A program made the translations under genes and the position numbers. DNA of 34,575 nucleotides from Myxococcales bacterium (GTDB lineage Bacteria > Myxococcota_A > Polyangia > Polyangiales > Polyangiaceae): positions 1 through 34,575 of the forward strand of contig JACRDA010000008.1 of NCBI GenBank assembly GCA_016212965.1, given 5' to 3'. The notes under the pieces were generated by a model that searched no databases, was not told the origin of the DNA, and was given only the letters and a program-made list of their open reading frames with translations. Of the stretch, positions 16,299 through 25,158 are shown piece after piece (the first letter of the stretch is position 1; each line of letters opens with the position of its first letter).

Positions 16299-17615
16299 CT
16301 ACCTGCGGGGGGCCGCGGGCAAGCGATACCGGGAGATCTTCCCGCGGTTCACGAGGGTGGACTGGATCAGCCACTCCGAGACTTCGAAGTGCTCGGCGGC
16401 CTCGGCGACGCCCTCGTCGTCCGTCCCGCTCTCGTCGGTGAAGGCGTCGAGCGCGGCCCAGGGGCAGAGGAGCTCCTGCGCGAACGAGCGCTCGAGCTTC
16501 TGCAGCGCGGTCCCTTCGTTGGTGACGGGCACGACGTGCTCGCTCGCATCGAGGACGTGCGCCGCCCCGATGAGGCGCGCGAGGTAGAAGCGTTGGCTCG
16601 TGAGGTGGTGGCTCGTGAGCGCGATGCGCGTGCGGCCGCCCGCCACGCCGTTTCGGAACCCCCCGGAGAACGCGGCCCGCTTTCGCACCTCGCCCTGCAA
16701 GGGCAGCTGCGACGAGACGAGGGCTCCCAGGTTCGCATCCGAAAGCGGCCCGGACCCGAGCTTCTCCCGCGACCGGAGCTCCGCGGCCAGTCGGGCCCCC
16801 TTTTGCCACGGGAGCTCCCCGTGTGGCGCGGGGCTCGCGCGCCGCACGCCCGACAGGTCGACCGTGGTCGCGGACGCCTTCAGAGCGTCCACGATCGCGA
16901 GGGCCGAGGGGAGCCCGCCGTCCAGGTCCGGCAGAGTGCTCAAGATCTCAGCGCAGGCGCCGGCGCCGAAATCGTCGCCCATCGACGCGACGGTGCGCAG
17001 CCAGCCTTCGTCGGCGTCGCCCGGGTTGATCCCAGCCAGCGCCTGCCAGCGACACTCGCGCCCGAGGGTTGACCGGCTTCGCTCGTCAGCCAATTCGGCG
17101 CGCAGTTCGGCGAGCATCCGGTGACCCGGCGCGACCTCGTGGACGCGCGGCTCGACGAGCCCCACGAACCGGTCGACCGCCGCTTCGAAGTCGGAGGCGG
17201 GAACCGCGGCGTCCACGCTCCGAAGGTACCGGACCGCGGCGACGTCCGGCGCGGCCTCGGCCTCCATGTGGAGGTTGATGAACTCGCCGTCGCTCGAGAG
17301 CTCGAGGGCCGGCCACGCGTGATCGCCGCCGATCCCCGACAGCCAGTGCACGCGGCGCCACTCCGCGCTCGGGGCGTGCGCGTGGAGCCCTTCCCACCGG
17401 AGCCGCCACCAGTTCATCAGGAGCCACTCCGCGACGAGCGACGCCGGAACGTTGATGTGCGGGCGCACCGTGCGGGCGATCCTGTCCTCGACCTCCGTCA
17501 CGATCACCGAAGGCTCACCCGCGACGATGCTGAGCGAGGCGAGCGTGGCCTGCGCGGCGGCGTCGCCGTCGCCGCCCGCGAGCCAGCCGAGCACCTCGAA
17601 GGAGAGCTCAGCCAT
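16299..17615 (-). CDS. Degenerate ImmA/IrrE-like protein of a two-gene module
   Basis: A 438-aa protein. The N-terminal part has ASLVAEWLLMNWWRLRWE (about 58-75), a Trp-rich pattern I have seen in uncharacterised ImmA/IrrE-type proteins. The C-terminal part aligns with ImmA/IrrE metallopeptidases: FYLARLIGAAHVLD sits where FxLAHELGHxLLH is expected, then LERSFAQELLCP where the EANxFAxxLLMP segment is expected, then EHFEVSEWLIQSTLVNRGKI. The zinc motif HExxH has become RLIGA, and the later Glu ligand also appears lost. So this is probably a non-catalytic relative. It starts 8 bp inside the end of the upstream gene, which suggests coupled translation. ImmA/IrrE proteins often pair with regulators or toxins; a sensor or antitoxin-like role here is inference. 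Confidence 0.7.
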   Translation of the reverse strand: MAELSFEVLGWLAGGDGDAAAQATLASLSIVAGEPSVIVTEVEDRIARTVRPHINVPASLVAEWLLMNWWRLRWEGLHAHAPSAEWRRVHWLSGIGGDHAWPALELSSDGEFINLHMEAEAAPDVAAVRYLRSVDAAVPASDFEAAVDRFVGLVEPRVHEVAPGHRMLAELRAELADERSRSTLGRECRWQALAGINPGDADEGWLRTVASMGDDFGAGACAEILSTLPDLDGGLPSALAIVDALKASATTVDLSGVRRASPAPHGELPWQKGARLAAELRSREKLGSGPLSDANLGALVSSQLPLQGEVRKRAAFSGGFRNGVAGGRTRIALTSHHLTSQRFYLARLIGAAHVLDASEHVVPVTNEGTALQKLERSFAQELLCPWAALDAFTDESGTDDEGVAEAAEHFEVSEWLIQSTLVNRGKISRYRLPAAPRR

Positions 17616-18048
17616 CGGCGTGGTTCCACGCGGTGACGACTTGGTCGAAGAACGGATCGTTCCGGCGGATCGGGTAGCCGTGGTACCGCCCCGCTCCGGA
17701 CCCGCCGTGGATCGCCTCGAACACCCGGCCCGCTTCGTCGACGACCCAGAGGTACTTCGGAAAATGGAGGACGGCGTTGTCGGCGCTCACCAGGCCGTGC
17801 TCGATGGCGCGCTGAAACAACGCGCCGGCGACGGCGCGCGTCGCGACGGCTGCCTCATCGCAGAGGGTCTTCTCCGGGCGGGGTGATGCGGGCGGGGTCA
17901 GCCCAAAATCACCAGGGTTACGCTTGTGCAGCGGGCTTCCCTCGTAGACGGCCTCGGCCAGCAAGCGCTGCCGCTCCTCGAGGGGCAGAAGCCCGTCACG
18001 CATCACCCGACGCGTGACGCGCCGGGCTGCCGCTGCCTTCTTGCCCAT
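17608..18048 (-). CDS. Small partner protein of the ImmA/IrrE-like gene
   Basis: A 146-aa protein from MGKKAAAARR; an upstream in-frame ATG at 18072 would add 8 residues. It has a basic N-terminal helix, then a conserved-looking block HKRNPGDFGLTPPASPRP followed by KTLCDEA, a helical middle, and a C-terminal beta-rich part with PKYLWVVDEAGRVFEA and GRYHGYPIRRNDPF. I recall similar unnamed proteins from other bacteria but know no assigned function. Its stop lies 8 bp inside the next gene. The size, order and overlap are typical of toxin-antitoxin pairs, with this protein as the possible toxin; there is no direct evidence for toxicity. Confidence 0.65.
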   Translation of the reverse strand: MGKKAAAARRVTRRVMRDGLLPLEERQRLLAEAVYEGSPLHKRNPGDFGLTPPASPRPEKTLCDEAAVATRAVAGALFQRAIEHGLVSADNAVLHFPKYLWVVDEAGRVFEAIHGGSGAGRYHGYPIRRNDPFFDQVVTAWNHADG

Positions 18049-18196
18049 CGCCTGGAACGGTAGCGCGCTCACGTTCGGGCCTCAACGGGCGTCATCCGTT
18101 CTTCAGCCGCACCCGATGGTTGCCCGCGAGGGTGCGCCGCCACTGGCCGCGCCGCCCGCGAAGCCGCCCGCCACCACTGCGCGCCCGCCAGCGGCG

Positions 18197-20068
18197 TCAG
18201 TGCGGGATGGGCTGCACCACGGCGTCCGTGAGCTGTGCGGCGTTGCCGCCGGCCGGATAGGCGTACGACGAGTAGCTGTCGAGGCCCCACACGACCACAC
18301 CGAACGGCGCGTCGCTCTCGGCCGTGTGCCGGCCGTTGGTGCAGCCGCCCGCGGGGACGTTCGCGCGGACGAGATCGACGTTGGTCACCTCGTAGAGCCC
18401 GCTCGCGCCGACGGGCTGCCAGCCGCCCAGCGTGCCGATGCAGTCGAGGGTCACGTCGGAAAAGCCGCTCGCGCCACGCGTGCGCGTGACGACAAGGTTC
18501 GTGGTGGGATAGCTCGGGTCGGTGAAGAACACGTAGTGCTCGAGAAACTGCGCCGGCGGCAGCATCACCACGAACTCCTCGTCGCCGAGCATCTGGTCCC
18601 AGCCGGGCGCGACGGCGCCGGGGCGCAGCTGGCCGACGCCGATGAAGTAGGCGCTGTCCATGATCTGGGCCATCAGGAAGGGGTGGTCGGCGTCCTGGCT
18701 CGTGACGAGGAACGGCTCCGCGCTCACGAAGTCGACGACCTCGCCCTCGCCCACGGTCGCGGGCGCTCCGGCCACGGGCGGATCGAACACGAGCGCCGTG
18801 CCGTCGAACGCTCCGACGAGGCGATAGTGAATGGTCTCGGGCGCGAGGTCGGCGCGGCGCGTCGCGTAGGGCGCGGCGAGGTACGCGCTGCCGAGTGCCG
18901 AGACCGGGGGTACCTGCTGGTGCGTGGATTCCCCGCCCGGCTCGGGCTGGGGCTGGAAGCGATAGAAGCGATTGCCCGCGAGGACGGCGACCGGCTTGTC
19001 GGCGAGCACCACCGTGCCCGAGGCGTCATTGGAGCCGTTCGGCAGCTCCCATTGCAGGTACTCTCCGGCCGCGAGGGTGAACGAGGCCGTCTGGTTGGCC
19101 GGTGCAGCGGGGAAGCTCGCGCCCGCGGGCAGGCCCACGGTCGGCAGGACCTCGACGACGGTGTCGTTCGCGCTCGCCAGCACCTGCGCCCAGATGGGAC
19201 CGGGCGCGGCGTAGGTGCCCGGCGGCGTGGCGATGACGACGTAGTTCGTGCCCCACGCGGAGGTCGGGTAGAGCAGCTCGGCGCTCGGGAAGTGCGAGTG
19301 GGCGCCGCCGTACGGCAGCATGTCGTAGGCGCTCACGGGCGTGTCCGACTGGACGCGGAAGGCCTGTCCGAGCCCGGTGCCGGCGAGCACGGTGCTCGCC
19401 GCGATGGCCGGCGGCACCGGGCACGCGAGCGAGGCGCCGGTCTCGGGCAGGATCGAGGCCGGATCGTGCGAGAGGAACAGCACCGCCACCCCGTCGACGG
19501 GGATGCCGCTCGCCGGGACGGGCGGCCAGCTCGCCTCGGGCTGCCCGTCGACGGGGATGCGCCCGAACGCGGTGACGTCGTAGCTCTGACCGTCGCGCGT
19601 GACGGTGACGTGGGCCTCGCGCGGCCACGCGTTCGCCACGAACATCGCGAAGCAGGGCGGCAGGGCCGTCGGGTAGCTCCCGGAGGTCGTGACCCGGAAC
19701 TCGCACCCGATGTTGCCGTGACTGCCCGCGGCGGCCGTGCAGGCCTCGACGCACGCGCCGCCGAGGCAGCCCTCGGCCGGCGGGCACGTCTCGACGACGA
19801 CGCCCTCGGCGTCGACCACCGAGCGCAGATCCGCGCTGCAGCCGAAGGTCGCGCCGCCGCCGAAGCCGCCGAACCCGAAGGCGCCGCCTCCGCCCGCGCT
19901 GGTCGCCCCCGACCCGCCGCTCGCGCTCGACGCGCCGCTCGCTGCCGAGCCACCCGTCCCCGCCGCGTCGCCACCGCCGCACCCGGCGCCGAGCGACCCC
20001 ACGAAAGCCGTGCCGACCAGGAGCCCCGCGATCGCGGCCGCGAGCCGCACCTTCAGCGACTGCCTCAT
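18197..20068 (-). CDS. IgGFc-binding-like surface lipoprotein
   Basis: A 623-aa protein with a lipoprotein signal ending at Cys30 (GSLGAGC), then a Gly/Ser/Ala linker to about residue 70. A short Cys-rich block follows (CSADLRSVVD to CPPAEGCLGGACVEAC). The main domain contains repeated beta elements such as VAVLFLSHD, PVSAYDMLPYGGAHSH and DKPVAVLAGNRFYRF, and ends with FGVVVWGLDSYSSYAYPAGG. That ending and the Cys-rich block are characteristic of the IgGFc_binding family, which is abundant in myxobacteria. The name comes from a mucin-like human protein; bacterial members are presumed surface adhesins of unknown ligand. It is the last gene of a same-strand run, 32 bp after the next lipoprotein's stop. 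Confidence 0.85.
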   Translation of the reverse strand: MRQSLKVRLAAAIAGLLVGTAFVGSLGAGCGGGDAAGTGGSAASGASSASGGSGATSAGGGGAFGFGGFGGGATFGCSADLRSVVDAEGVVVETCPPAEGCLGGACVEACTAAAGSHGNIGCEFRVTTSGSYPTALPPCFAMFVANAWPREAHVTVTRDGQSYDVTAFGRIPVDGQPEASWPPVPASGIPVDGVAVLFLSHDPASILPETGASLACPVPPAIAASTVLAGTGLGQAFRVQSDTPVSAYDMLPYGGAHSHFPSAELLYPTSAWGTNYVVIATPPGTYAAPGPIWAQVLASANDTVVEVLPTVGLPAGASFPAAPANQTASFTLAAGEYLQWELPNGSNDASGTVVLADKPVAVLAGNRFYRFQPQPEPGGESTHQQVPPVSALGSAYLAAPYATRRADLAPETIHYRLVGAFDGTALVFDPPVAGAPATVGEGEVVDFVSAEPFLVTSQDADHPFLMAQIMDSAYFIGVGQLRPGAVAPGWDQMLGDEEFVVMLPPAQFLEHYVFFTDPSYPTTNLVVTRTRGASGFSDVTLDCIGTLGGWQPVGASGLYEVTNVDLVRANVPAGGCTNGRHTAESDAPFGVVVWGLDSYSSYAYPAGGNAAQLTDAVVQPIPH

Positions 20069-20100
20069 CGCTCGACGTTATCACGCCGCGCGCGGTCCGC

Positions 20101-21270
20101 TCACCGCCAGCACGCCTGGAGCTCGGCGAGCCGCGCGAGCAGCTGCGCGCCGGGGGCGAGCGCGAGCCAGCGCCGCACCGGGAGCACGACCGGCACGAAG
20201 CCGTCCGCGCGCGGCGGGCTGAGCGCGCCGTCGCCGAGGAGGATGATGTTCCCCGCGAGCGTCGTGCCGATCCGGGCACGGCGTCCCGCCACCTCGACGA
20301 AGAGCGGCACCTCGCTCTTGCAGGTCGGTCGCTCGCTCGGCGCGGCCACGAAGGGCGCCGTATTGCGGCCCCCTTCACCCCTGCCCGAGAGCCCGAAGCC
20401 GGTCATGCCCTCCGACAGGGCGTTGCTCGGCACCCAGCCGGCGACGAGCCAATCCATCGTGACGAACAAGATCTGCGTCGCGCCCGCGCGCTGCGCCACG
20501 ATCTCGAAGGCCCCCTCGCCCGCGCGCGCCAGCGTCGGACCCCCGGGCTTGTCCGACAGCGGCGTCCGGTCCGCGAGGATCTTGTTCTCGATGGGGAGGG
20601 CCGGCGGGAACCCCGCGCGCACGTCGAACTCGCCCGGTCTCGGGGTGAGCGCGCCGCACGGGAGCTCCTCGCGCACCACGGTGGGCTCGGCGAGCACGCC
20701 GCTCACGTCGACCGAGACGCGGACCGCATCCCGCCCGGCGCCCTCCCACACGAGCGCCGTCCCCGCGCGCGGGTAGACGAGGCGGCCGACGGCCCGCGGC
20801 CTCGCGAGGTAGAGGCTCGCCCTGGGCGCCCACGCCGCGAGCCGGGCCCCGGGCCCGTTCACGTGCGCGAAGACGGTGTGGCCGGACTGCGACAGCTCGA
20901 GGCGCACCTCTGCGCCGAGCGCCTCGCCGAACGGCGCGCCGTCGGGCTCGAAGGCGAGCTCGACGTCCCAGTCGGCGCTCTCGACCGAGCACGCGGCCTC
21001 GGTGGCGGGCGCCGGGACCGGCAGCTCGCGCACGTGGGGCGGCGCAGGCACCGGCGTCGAGGCCGTGGTCGCGGGCGGCACCGCGCTCGCGACGGGCGCG
21101 CTCGCGAGGGTCACGCTCCCCGGCACCGCGGGCGCGCGCGCGAGCGCGGTGGTCAGCCCTGGCGCCGGCAGGCACCCGTCGGTCCCGACCGTGCAGGGCG
21201 GCCGCGCGCAGCCCACCGCGAGCCCGACCGAGGCCGCGCCGACTGCAACCGCGAAGTGCAGGTGTCGCAT
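20101..21270 (-). CDS. Lipoprotein, unknown function
   Basis: Start at 21270 (MRHLHFAVAV) is chosen over an upstream ATG because a strong SD (GGAGGGAGC) directly precedes it. The 389-aa product has a lipoprotein signal ending at Cys21 (AVGC), a Cys-x(6)-Cys pair, and an Ala/Pro/Thr-rich linker to about residue 85. The remainder looks beta-rich. A stretch with ILFVTMDWLVAGWVPSNAL has the flavour of a bacterial SH3-like domain, but this is weak. A Cys near the C-terminus (ELQACWR) could pair with an upstream Cys. It lies 57 bp after the hybrid kinase gene on the same strand, so it may be in one operon with it. Confidence 0.65.
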   Translation of the reverse strand: MRHLHFAVAVGAASVGLAVGCARPPCTVGTDGCLPAPGLTTALARAPAVPGSVTLASAPVASAVPPATTASTPVPAPPHVRELPVPAPATEAACSVESADWDVELAFEPDGAPFGEALGAEVRLELSQSGHTVFAHVNGPGARLAAWAPRASLYLARPRAVGRLVYPRAGTALVWEGAGRDAVRVSVDVSGVLAEPTVVREELPCGALTPRPGEFDVRAGFPPALPIENKILADRTPLSDKPGGPTLARAGEGAFEIVAQRAGATQILFVTMDWLVAGWVPSNALSEGMTGFGLSGRGEGGRNTAPFVAAPSERPTCKSEVPLFVEVAGRRARIGTTLAGNIILLGDGALSPPRADGFVPVVLPVRRWLALAPGAQLLARLAELQACWR

Positions 21271-21327
21271 GCTCCCTCCGCGACCCACGATACCCGAGGT
21301 CGCGCCCGGGCGCTGCGGCGCCGACCG

Positions 21328-23556
21328 CTACCTTGGGCCCGGCATCGGGCTCGGCAGCAGGCCCTCGTGCTCCGCAGCCTTGCGGATGGTGTCGAACTCG
21401 GCGGCCTGGTACTCCGCGAAGCCGCTGATGCCGAGCATCTCGCCGATGCGGCCCGCGTCGATGTCGCGCTGCGGCTCGAAGCCGAGCAGCGCGTCGCGCA
21501 GCCGCTTCACCTCCGCGGCGGGCAGACCGGGCGCCGCCACCATGGCGTCCTGCGGCACGTGGCCCGTGATCGCCATCACGCGCAGCCGACCGACGGCGAT
21601 CCCGTCCTTGCTCGCCGTCAGGTAGGCGCCGGAGTACACCGCCGCGGCGTCGCACTTGCCCGCGCCGAGATCGCGCATCGCGGCCAGGTGGTCACCGCTG
21701 ACGACGGCCGTGACGTCCTTGTCGGGATCGAGGCCGGCCTGGCGCATCCAGATCCGGGGCAGGAGGTAGCCCGTGGTCGAGGTGCGGTCGACGTAGCAGA
21801 TCGAGCGGCCGCGCAGGTCCTTCGGCTGCGCGAGCGGCGCGTCGTCGCGGATCAAGAGGTAGCCGTCGCTGGCGCGCGACCCATCGAACAGGCGCACCGC
21901 GAGCGGCTGCAGGCGCGGCTCGCGCGCCAGGGTGGCCACCAGCAACAGGGGCGGCAACAACCCGAAGTCCGCGCGGTCCGACGCGAGCAGCTCGCCCGTG
22001 TGCTCGTAGCTGTCCGCGATGGCGAGCTCGATCGGGCGATCGAGCTTCTGGCCGAGCCATGCGAGGAAGGGCCCGAGCTCGCTCTCGATCACCTCGGCTT
22101 TGACCGTGGGCGCGACCACGAAGCGGAGCGGCGGGCCGGCGGGGGGCAGCTGGGACGAAGCGGCCGCAGCGTCCGCGTACCGCGCGGCCGACTCCTCGCC
22201 GCGCCGCGTCGCCAGGACGACGACGATGCCGGCCACTGCGACGGCGAGCGCGGCCGCGAGCCAGAAGCGACGCCGCGCCGGGCGCGGGGCCTCGGGCGAT
22301 CTCTCGGTCACGGGTGTCTCGACCCGGGCCGCGGACGCGCGAGGGGATGGGTGCGGCGTGGCGTCCCCGCCCGGTGCCCACGGCGTCACCGTCGCCATCG
22401 CGCGCGGCTCGTCGTCCTCGCCCGGCGACGCGGCCCGCGCGCTCTGCGAGCGCGGTTGGACCACGGTCGCGATGTCGTCGGAGCCGACGGTCGACGTCCC
22501 ATCGGCCGGCCGGCCCTCCGAGGTCTCGGAGGGCACGAGCACCTCGCGGAGAGCCAGCGGGTCCGGATGCACGCCCGAGCGCGAGGCGTCCCGGAGCGCG
22601 CGCTCGCGCTCGTCGAGCCGGGCGCCGAGCAGCTCGGTGAGGATGGCGGCGAGCGCATCCCGCGACGGGCGGATCCCGCACGCGTCGGCCGCGGCCTCGA
22701 GCGCGCGGCGAAAGGCGTCGGCCGTCTGCCAGCGCTCGTCCGTCTCGAGCGCGAGCGCCCGGGCGAGCACGGGGTCGAACACGGCGGGCAGCTCGCTCCG
22801 CACCGCGGTCGCCGGTCGGACGTCGCCGCTCACGATCGCGTTCATGGTCGCAAAGTCGGAGTTGCGCTTGAACAGGCGCTCGCCGGTGAGCAGCTCCCAG
22901 CCCACGATCCCGAGGGCGAACACGTCGCTGCGGCGATCGACGCGCGCGGCGCTGCACTGCTCGGGCGACATGTAGCCGTGCTTGCCCTTCAGCGTGCCCG
23001 TGCGGGTGGCCTCGGAGGCCGCGGTCGCCTTGGCGATGCCGAAGTCGAGCAGCTTCACGTCGCCGCTCGGCGCGATCATGAGGTTGTGGGGCGAGATGTC
23101 GCGGTGCACGAGCCCGAGCGGCTGGCCCGTCGGGTCGCAGAGCTCGTGCGCGGCGTGCGCGCCGCGGCAGGCCTGCTCGAGAATGCTGAGCGCCGCGGGC
23201 AGAGGCAGCTTCGCGCCCGCTCCGGCGGCGGCGAGCACGAGCTCGCGCACCGAGCAGCCCGCGACGTACTCCATCACGAGGAAGTAGCCCTCGTCGTCCT
23301 CGCCGAGGTCGTGGATCTGCACCACGTTGGGGTGCGCGAGGCGCGCCACGAAGCGCGCCTCGGACAGGAACATGGCGACGATCTCGGGCTCGCGCGCCAG
23401 GTGCGGCAGGAGGCGCTTGACCACCACGAAGCGCTCGAGGCCGGCGGCGCCGAGCTCGCGCGCCAGCCAGATGTCGGCCATGCCCCCGGTGGCGAGCCGC
23501 GTGAGCGGCTCGAGCCGCGAGGACTGACCTCGCTGGGCGGACGTCGGGCTCGTCAT
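21328..23556 (-). CDS. Ser/Thr protein kinase fused to a PhnD-like periplasmic binding domain
   Basis: A 742-aa transmembrane protein. Residues 15-290 are a Hanks-type kinase with a full motif set: Gly-rich ATGGMADIW, Lys47 in VVVKRL, Glu66 in helix C, HRDISPHNLM with Asp153, DFGIAK with Asp171, and SPEQ. It should therefore be active. A cytoplasmic Pro/Ser-rich linker (about 320-428) leads to one membrane helix (431-450). The external part (478-735) resembles PhnD-type phosphate/phosphonate-binding proteins: LRFVVAPTVKAEVI, ADFGLLPPLL, LRGRSICYVDRTSTTGYLLP and GKCDAAAVYSG. The likely reading is a kinase whose activity responds to a periplasmic ligand. In other families PhnD-like domains bind phosphonates, phosphite or other anions. 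The ligand here is unknown. The gene follows the sulfatase by 30 bp. Confidence 0.9.
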   Translation of the reverse strand: MTSPTSAQRGQSSRLEPLTRLATGGMADIWLARELGAAGLERFVVVKRLLPHLAREPEIVAMFLSEARFVARLAHPNVVQIHDLGEDDEGYFLVMEYVAGCSVRELVLAAAGAGAKLPLPAALSILEQACRGAHAAHELCDPTGQPLGLVHRDISPHNLMIAPSGDVKLLDFGIAKATAASEATRTGTLKGKHGYMSPEQCSAARVDRRSDVFALGIVGWELLTGERLFKRNSDFATMNAIVSGDVRPATAVRSELPAVFDPVLARALALETDERWQTADAFRRALEAAADACGIRPSRDALAAILTELLGARLDERERALRDASRSGVHPDPLALREVLVPSETSEGRPADGTSTVGSDDIATVVQPRSQSARAASPGEDDEPRAMATVTPWAPGGDATPHPSPRASAARVETPVTERSPEAPRPARRRFWLAAALAVAVAGIVVVLATRRGEESAARYADAAAASSQLPPAGPPLRFVVAPTVKAEVIESELGPFLAWLGQKLDRPIELAIADSYEHTGELLASDRADFGLLPPLLLVATLAREPRLQPLAVRLFDGSRASDGYLLIRDDAPLAQPKDLRGRSICYVDRTSTTGYLLPRIWMRQAGLDPDKDVTAVVSGDHLAAMRDLGAGKCDAAAVYSGAYLTASKDGIAVGRLRVMAITGHVPQDAMVAAPGLPAAEVKRLRDALLGFEPQRDIDAGRIGEMLGISGFAEYQAAEFDTIRKAAEHEGLLPSPMPGPR

Positions 23557-23586
23557 CGGCGCCCGATGGTAGCACCGGCCGCGGGC

Positions 23587-25158
23587 TCAGACCGGGCTTG
23601 CGACGGGCAGGGGGTCGGGCCGCCCGGGCCGCAGGCTGGCGCGCAGATCGGCGACGAGCTCGTCGCGCCGGCGCCGGTGCGCCGGGTCGTTCCACAGGTT
23701 GTGCCAGGCGTGCGGATCGTTGCGGAGGTCGTAGAGCTCGCCCTCGGTGCCGTCGTAGCGGGGGATGTCGCCCTTCGGCCACACGGCCTCGAGCACGGGG
23801 AAGTGCCCGCCCTCAGCGCGTGTGCTCGGCAGGTAGATCGTCACGAGCCAGTCGTCGCGGTACAGGGTCCGCAGGTGCATCCCGACGTCGCGGAACTGAC
23901 TGTCCCACTCGGTGATGACGCGCTCGCGCCCCGAGCCGGGCGCGACCGGCAGGGGCGCGCCCTCCATGAAGTCCGGCACGGGCAGGCCCGCGACGGCGCA
24001 GAAGGTGGGCGCCAGATCGACGAGCCCGACGGGCTCCTTCACGACCGCGGGCGCGACGCCGGCCGCGGGCGCGGGGCGCCACAGGAGCGGCACGCGCATG
24101 AGGCCGTCCACGTGGTACGGGCCCTTGTAGAGCAGCCCGAGATCGCCCTGCAGATCGCCGTGGTCGGTCGTGAAGAAGACGTCCGTATGGGGGTCGAGCC
24201 CGAGCGCGGCGAGGCGCGCGAGCACGCGCCCGGTCGCCTCGTCGACGAGCTCGTTCTCGATGTGAATCATCGCGGTGATCTCGCGGAGCTGGTCGTCGCC
24301 GAGGCTCGCCGGCCGGAACGTCGCGGGGCCGCCCTCCGGGTTGCGGTAGCGACCCTGATACCAGGCGAGCCAGTGCGCGGGCTTCTCGGCGAGGACGCGC
24401 TCGACGGCTTCGCGCGAGCGCGGCCGGCCCGGCGGCAGCTCGAGGTCGCGCCACGGCACGCGCCCGAGCTCCGAGGCGGGCGGGTCCCAGGGGTGGTGCG
24501 GGTCCGGGAAGCTCATCCACACGAACCAGGGCTCGTCGTCCTGGCGCGCGTCGAGCCACGCGATGGTGCGGTCGGCGACCCAGTCGGTGTGGTAGCGCGC
24601 GCGCGGGATCGGGTTGTGGGCGACCTCGGGCGCGCCCGTGGCGCCGCCGCCCGTGGCCGTGAGCACCACGGCGAAGCCGCGCAGGTCCTCGGGATGGTGC
24701 TCGGCGAGCCAGCGGCCGTAATGGGTCGCGCCCACCGGACCGTGCACGGCGAGCTCGAGGTGGTCGAAGTCGAGCCACGGCCCGAACGAGCGTTCGGCCG
24801 CGAGGCGGTTCTGGCGGAAGCGGAGCCCGAGGTCGAGCACGGGCTGAAAGTGCGCCTTGCCGAGCAGCGCCGTGCGGTAGCCGGCGTGGCGCTTGAGGTA
24901 GCGCATGACGTTCGGCGCGTCCTCGGGCAAGGCGATGCCGTTCGCGACGACGCCGTGCGTGCGCGGGTACTGGCCCGTGACCATGGTGGCGCGGGACGGC
25001 ATGCACACCACGTTCTGGGTGTGCGCGCGCTCGTAACGGATGCCGTCGCGCGCGAGTCCGTCGGCCACCGGCGTGCGCGCCACGCGCCCCCCGTTGCAGC
25101 CGAGCGCCTCGTAGCGCTGCTGGTCGGTCGTGATGAAGAGGATGTTGCGCGGCCTCAC
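23587..25158 (-). CDS. Sulfatase (arylsulfatase-type, formylglycine class)
   Basis: A 523-aa alkaline-phosphatase-superfamily enzyme that hydrolyses sulfate esters. The GTG start at 25158 overlaps the upstream stop (GTGA) and has a purine-rich GAGGCGGGG before it. Motifs: NILFITTDQQR near the N-terminus (Asp12 as metal ligand), CMPSR with Cys52 (the CxPSR site converted to formylglycine), then LLGKAHF, PDPHHPWDPP, and TTDHGDLQGDLGL with the second Asp-His metal pair. No signal peptide is visible, so it may act in the cytoplasm. It requires a formylglycine-generating enzyme encoded elsewhere. Phosphonate monoester hydrolases share this layout, so the substrate is uncertain. That ambiguity is notable because the next gene carries a PhnD-like domain. 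Confidence 0.92.
   Translation of the reverse strand: MRPRNILFITTDQQRYEALGCNGGRVARTPVADGLARDGIRYERAHTQNVVCMPSRATMVTGQYPRTHGVVANGIALPEDAPNVMRYLKRHAGYRTALLGKAHFQPVLDLGLRFRQNRLAAERSFGPWLDFDHLELAVHGPVGATHYGRWLAEHHPEDLRGFAVVLTATGGGATGAPEVAHNPIPRARYHTDWVADRTIAWLDARQDDEPWFVWMSFPDPHHPWDPPASELGRVPWRDLELPPGRPRSREAVERVLAEKPAHWLAWYQGRYRNPEGGPATFRPASLGDDQLREITAMIHIENELVDEATGRVLARLAALGLDPHTDVFFTTDHGDLQGDLGLLYKGPYHVDGLMRVPLLWRPAPAAGVAPAVVKEPVGLVDLAPTFCAVAGLPVPDFMEGAPLPVAPGSGRERVITEWDSQFRDVGMHLRTLYRDDWLVTIYLPSTRAEGGHFPVLEAVWPKGDIPRYDGTEGELYDLRNDPHAWHNLWNDPAHRRRRDELVADLRASLRPGRPDPLPVASPV

Noticed and set aside
18049..18196. Possible short coding remnant between the small partner gene and the IgGFc-like gene
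   Set aside because: Frames here give only Ala/Arg/Gly-rich sequence with no start, motif or membrane helix.
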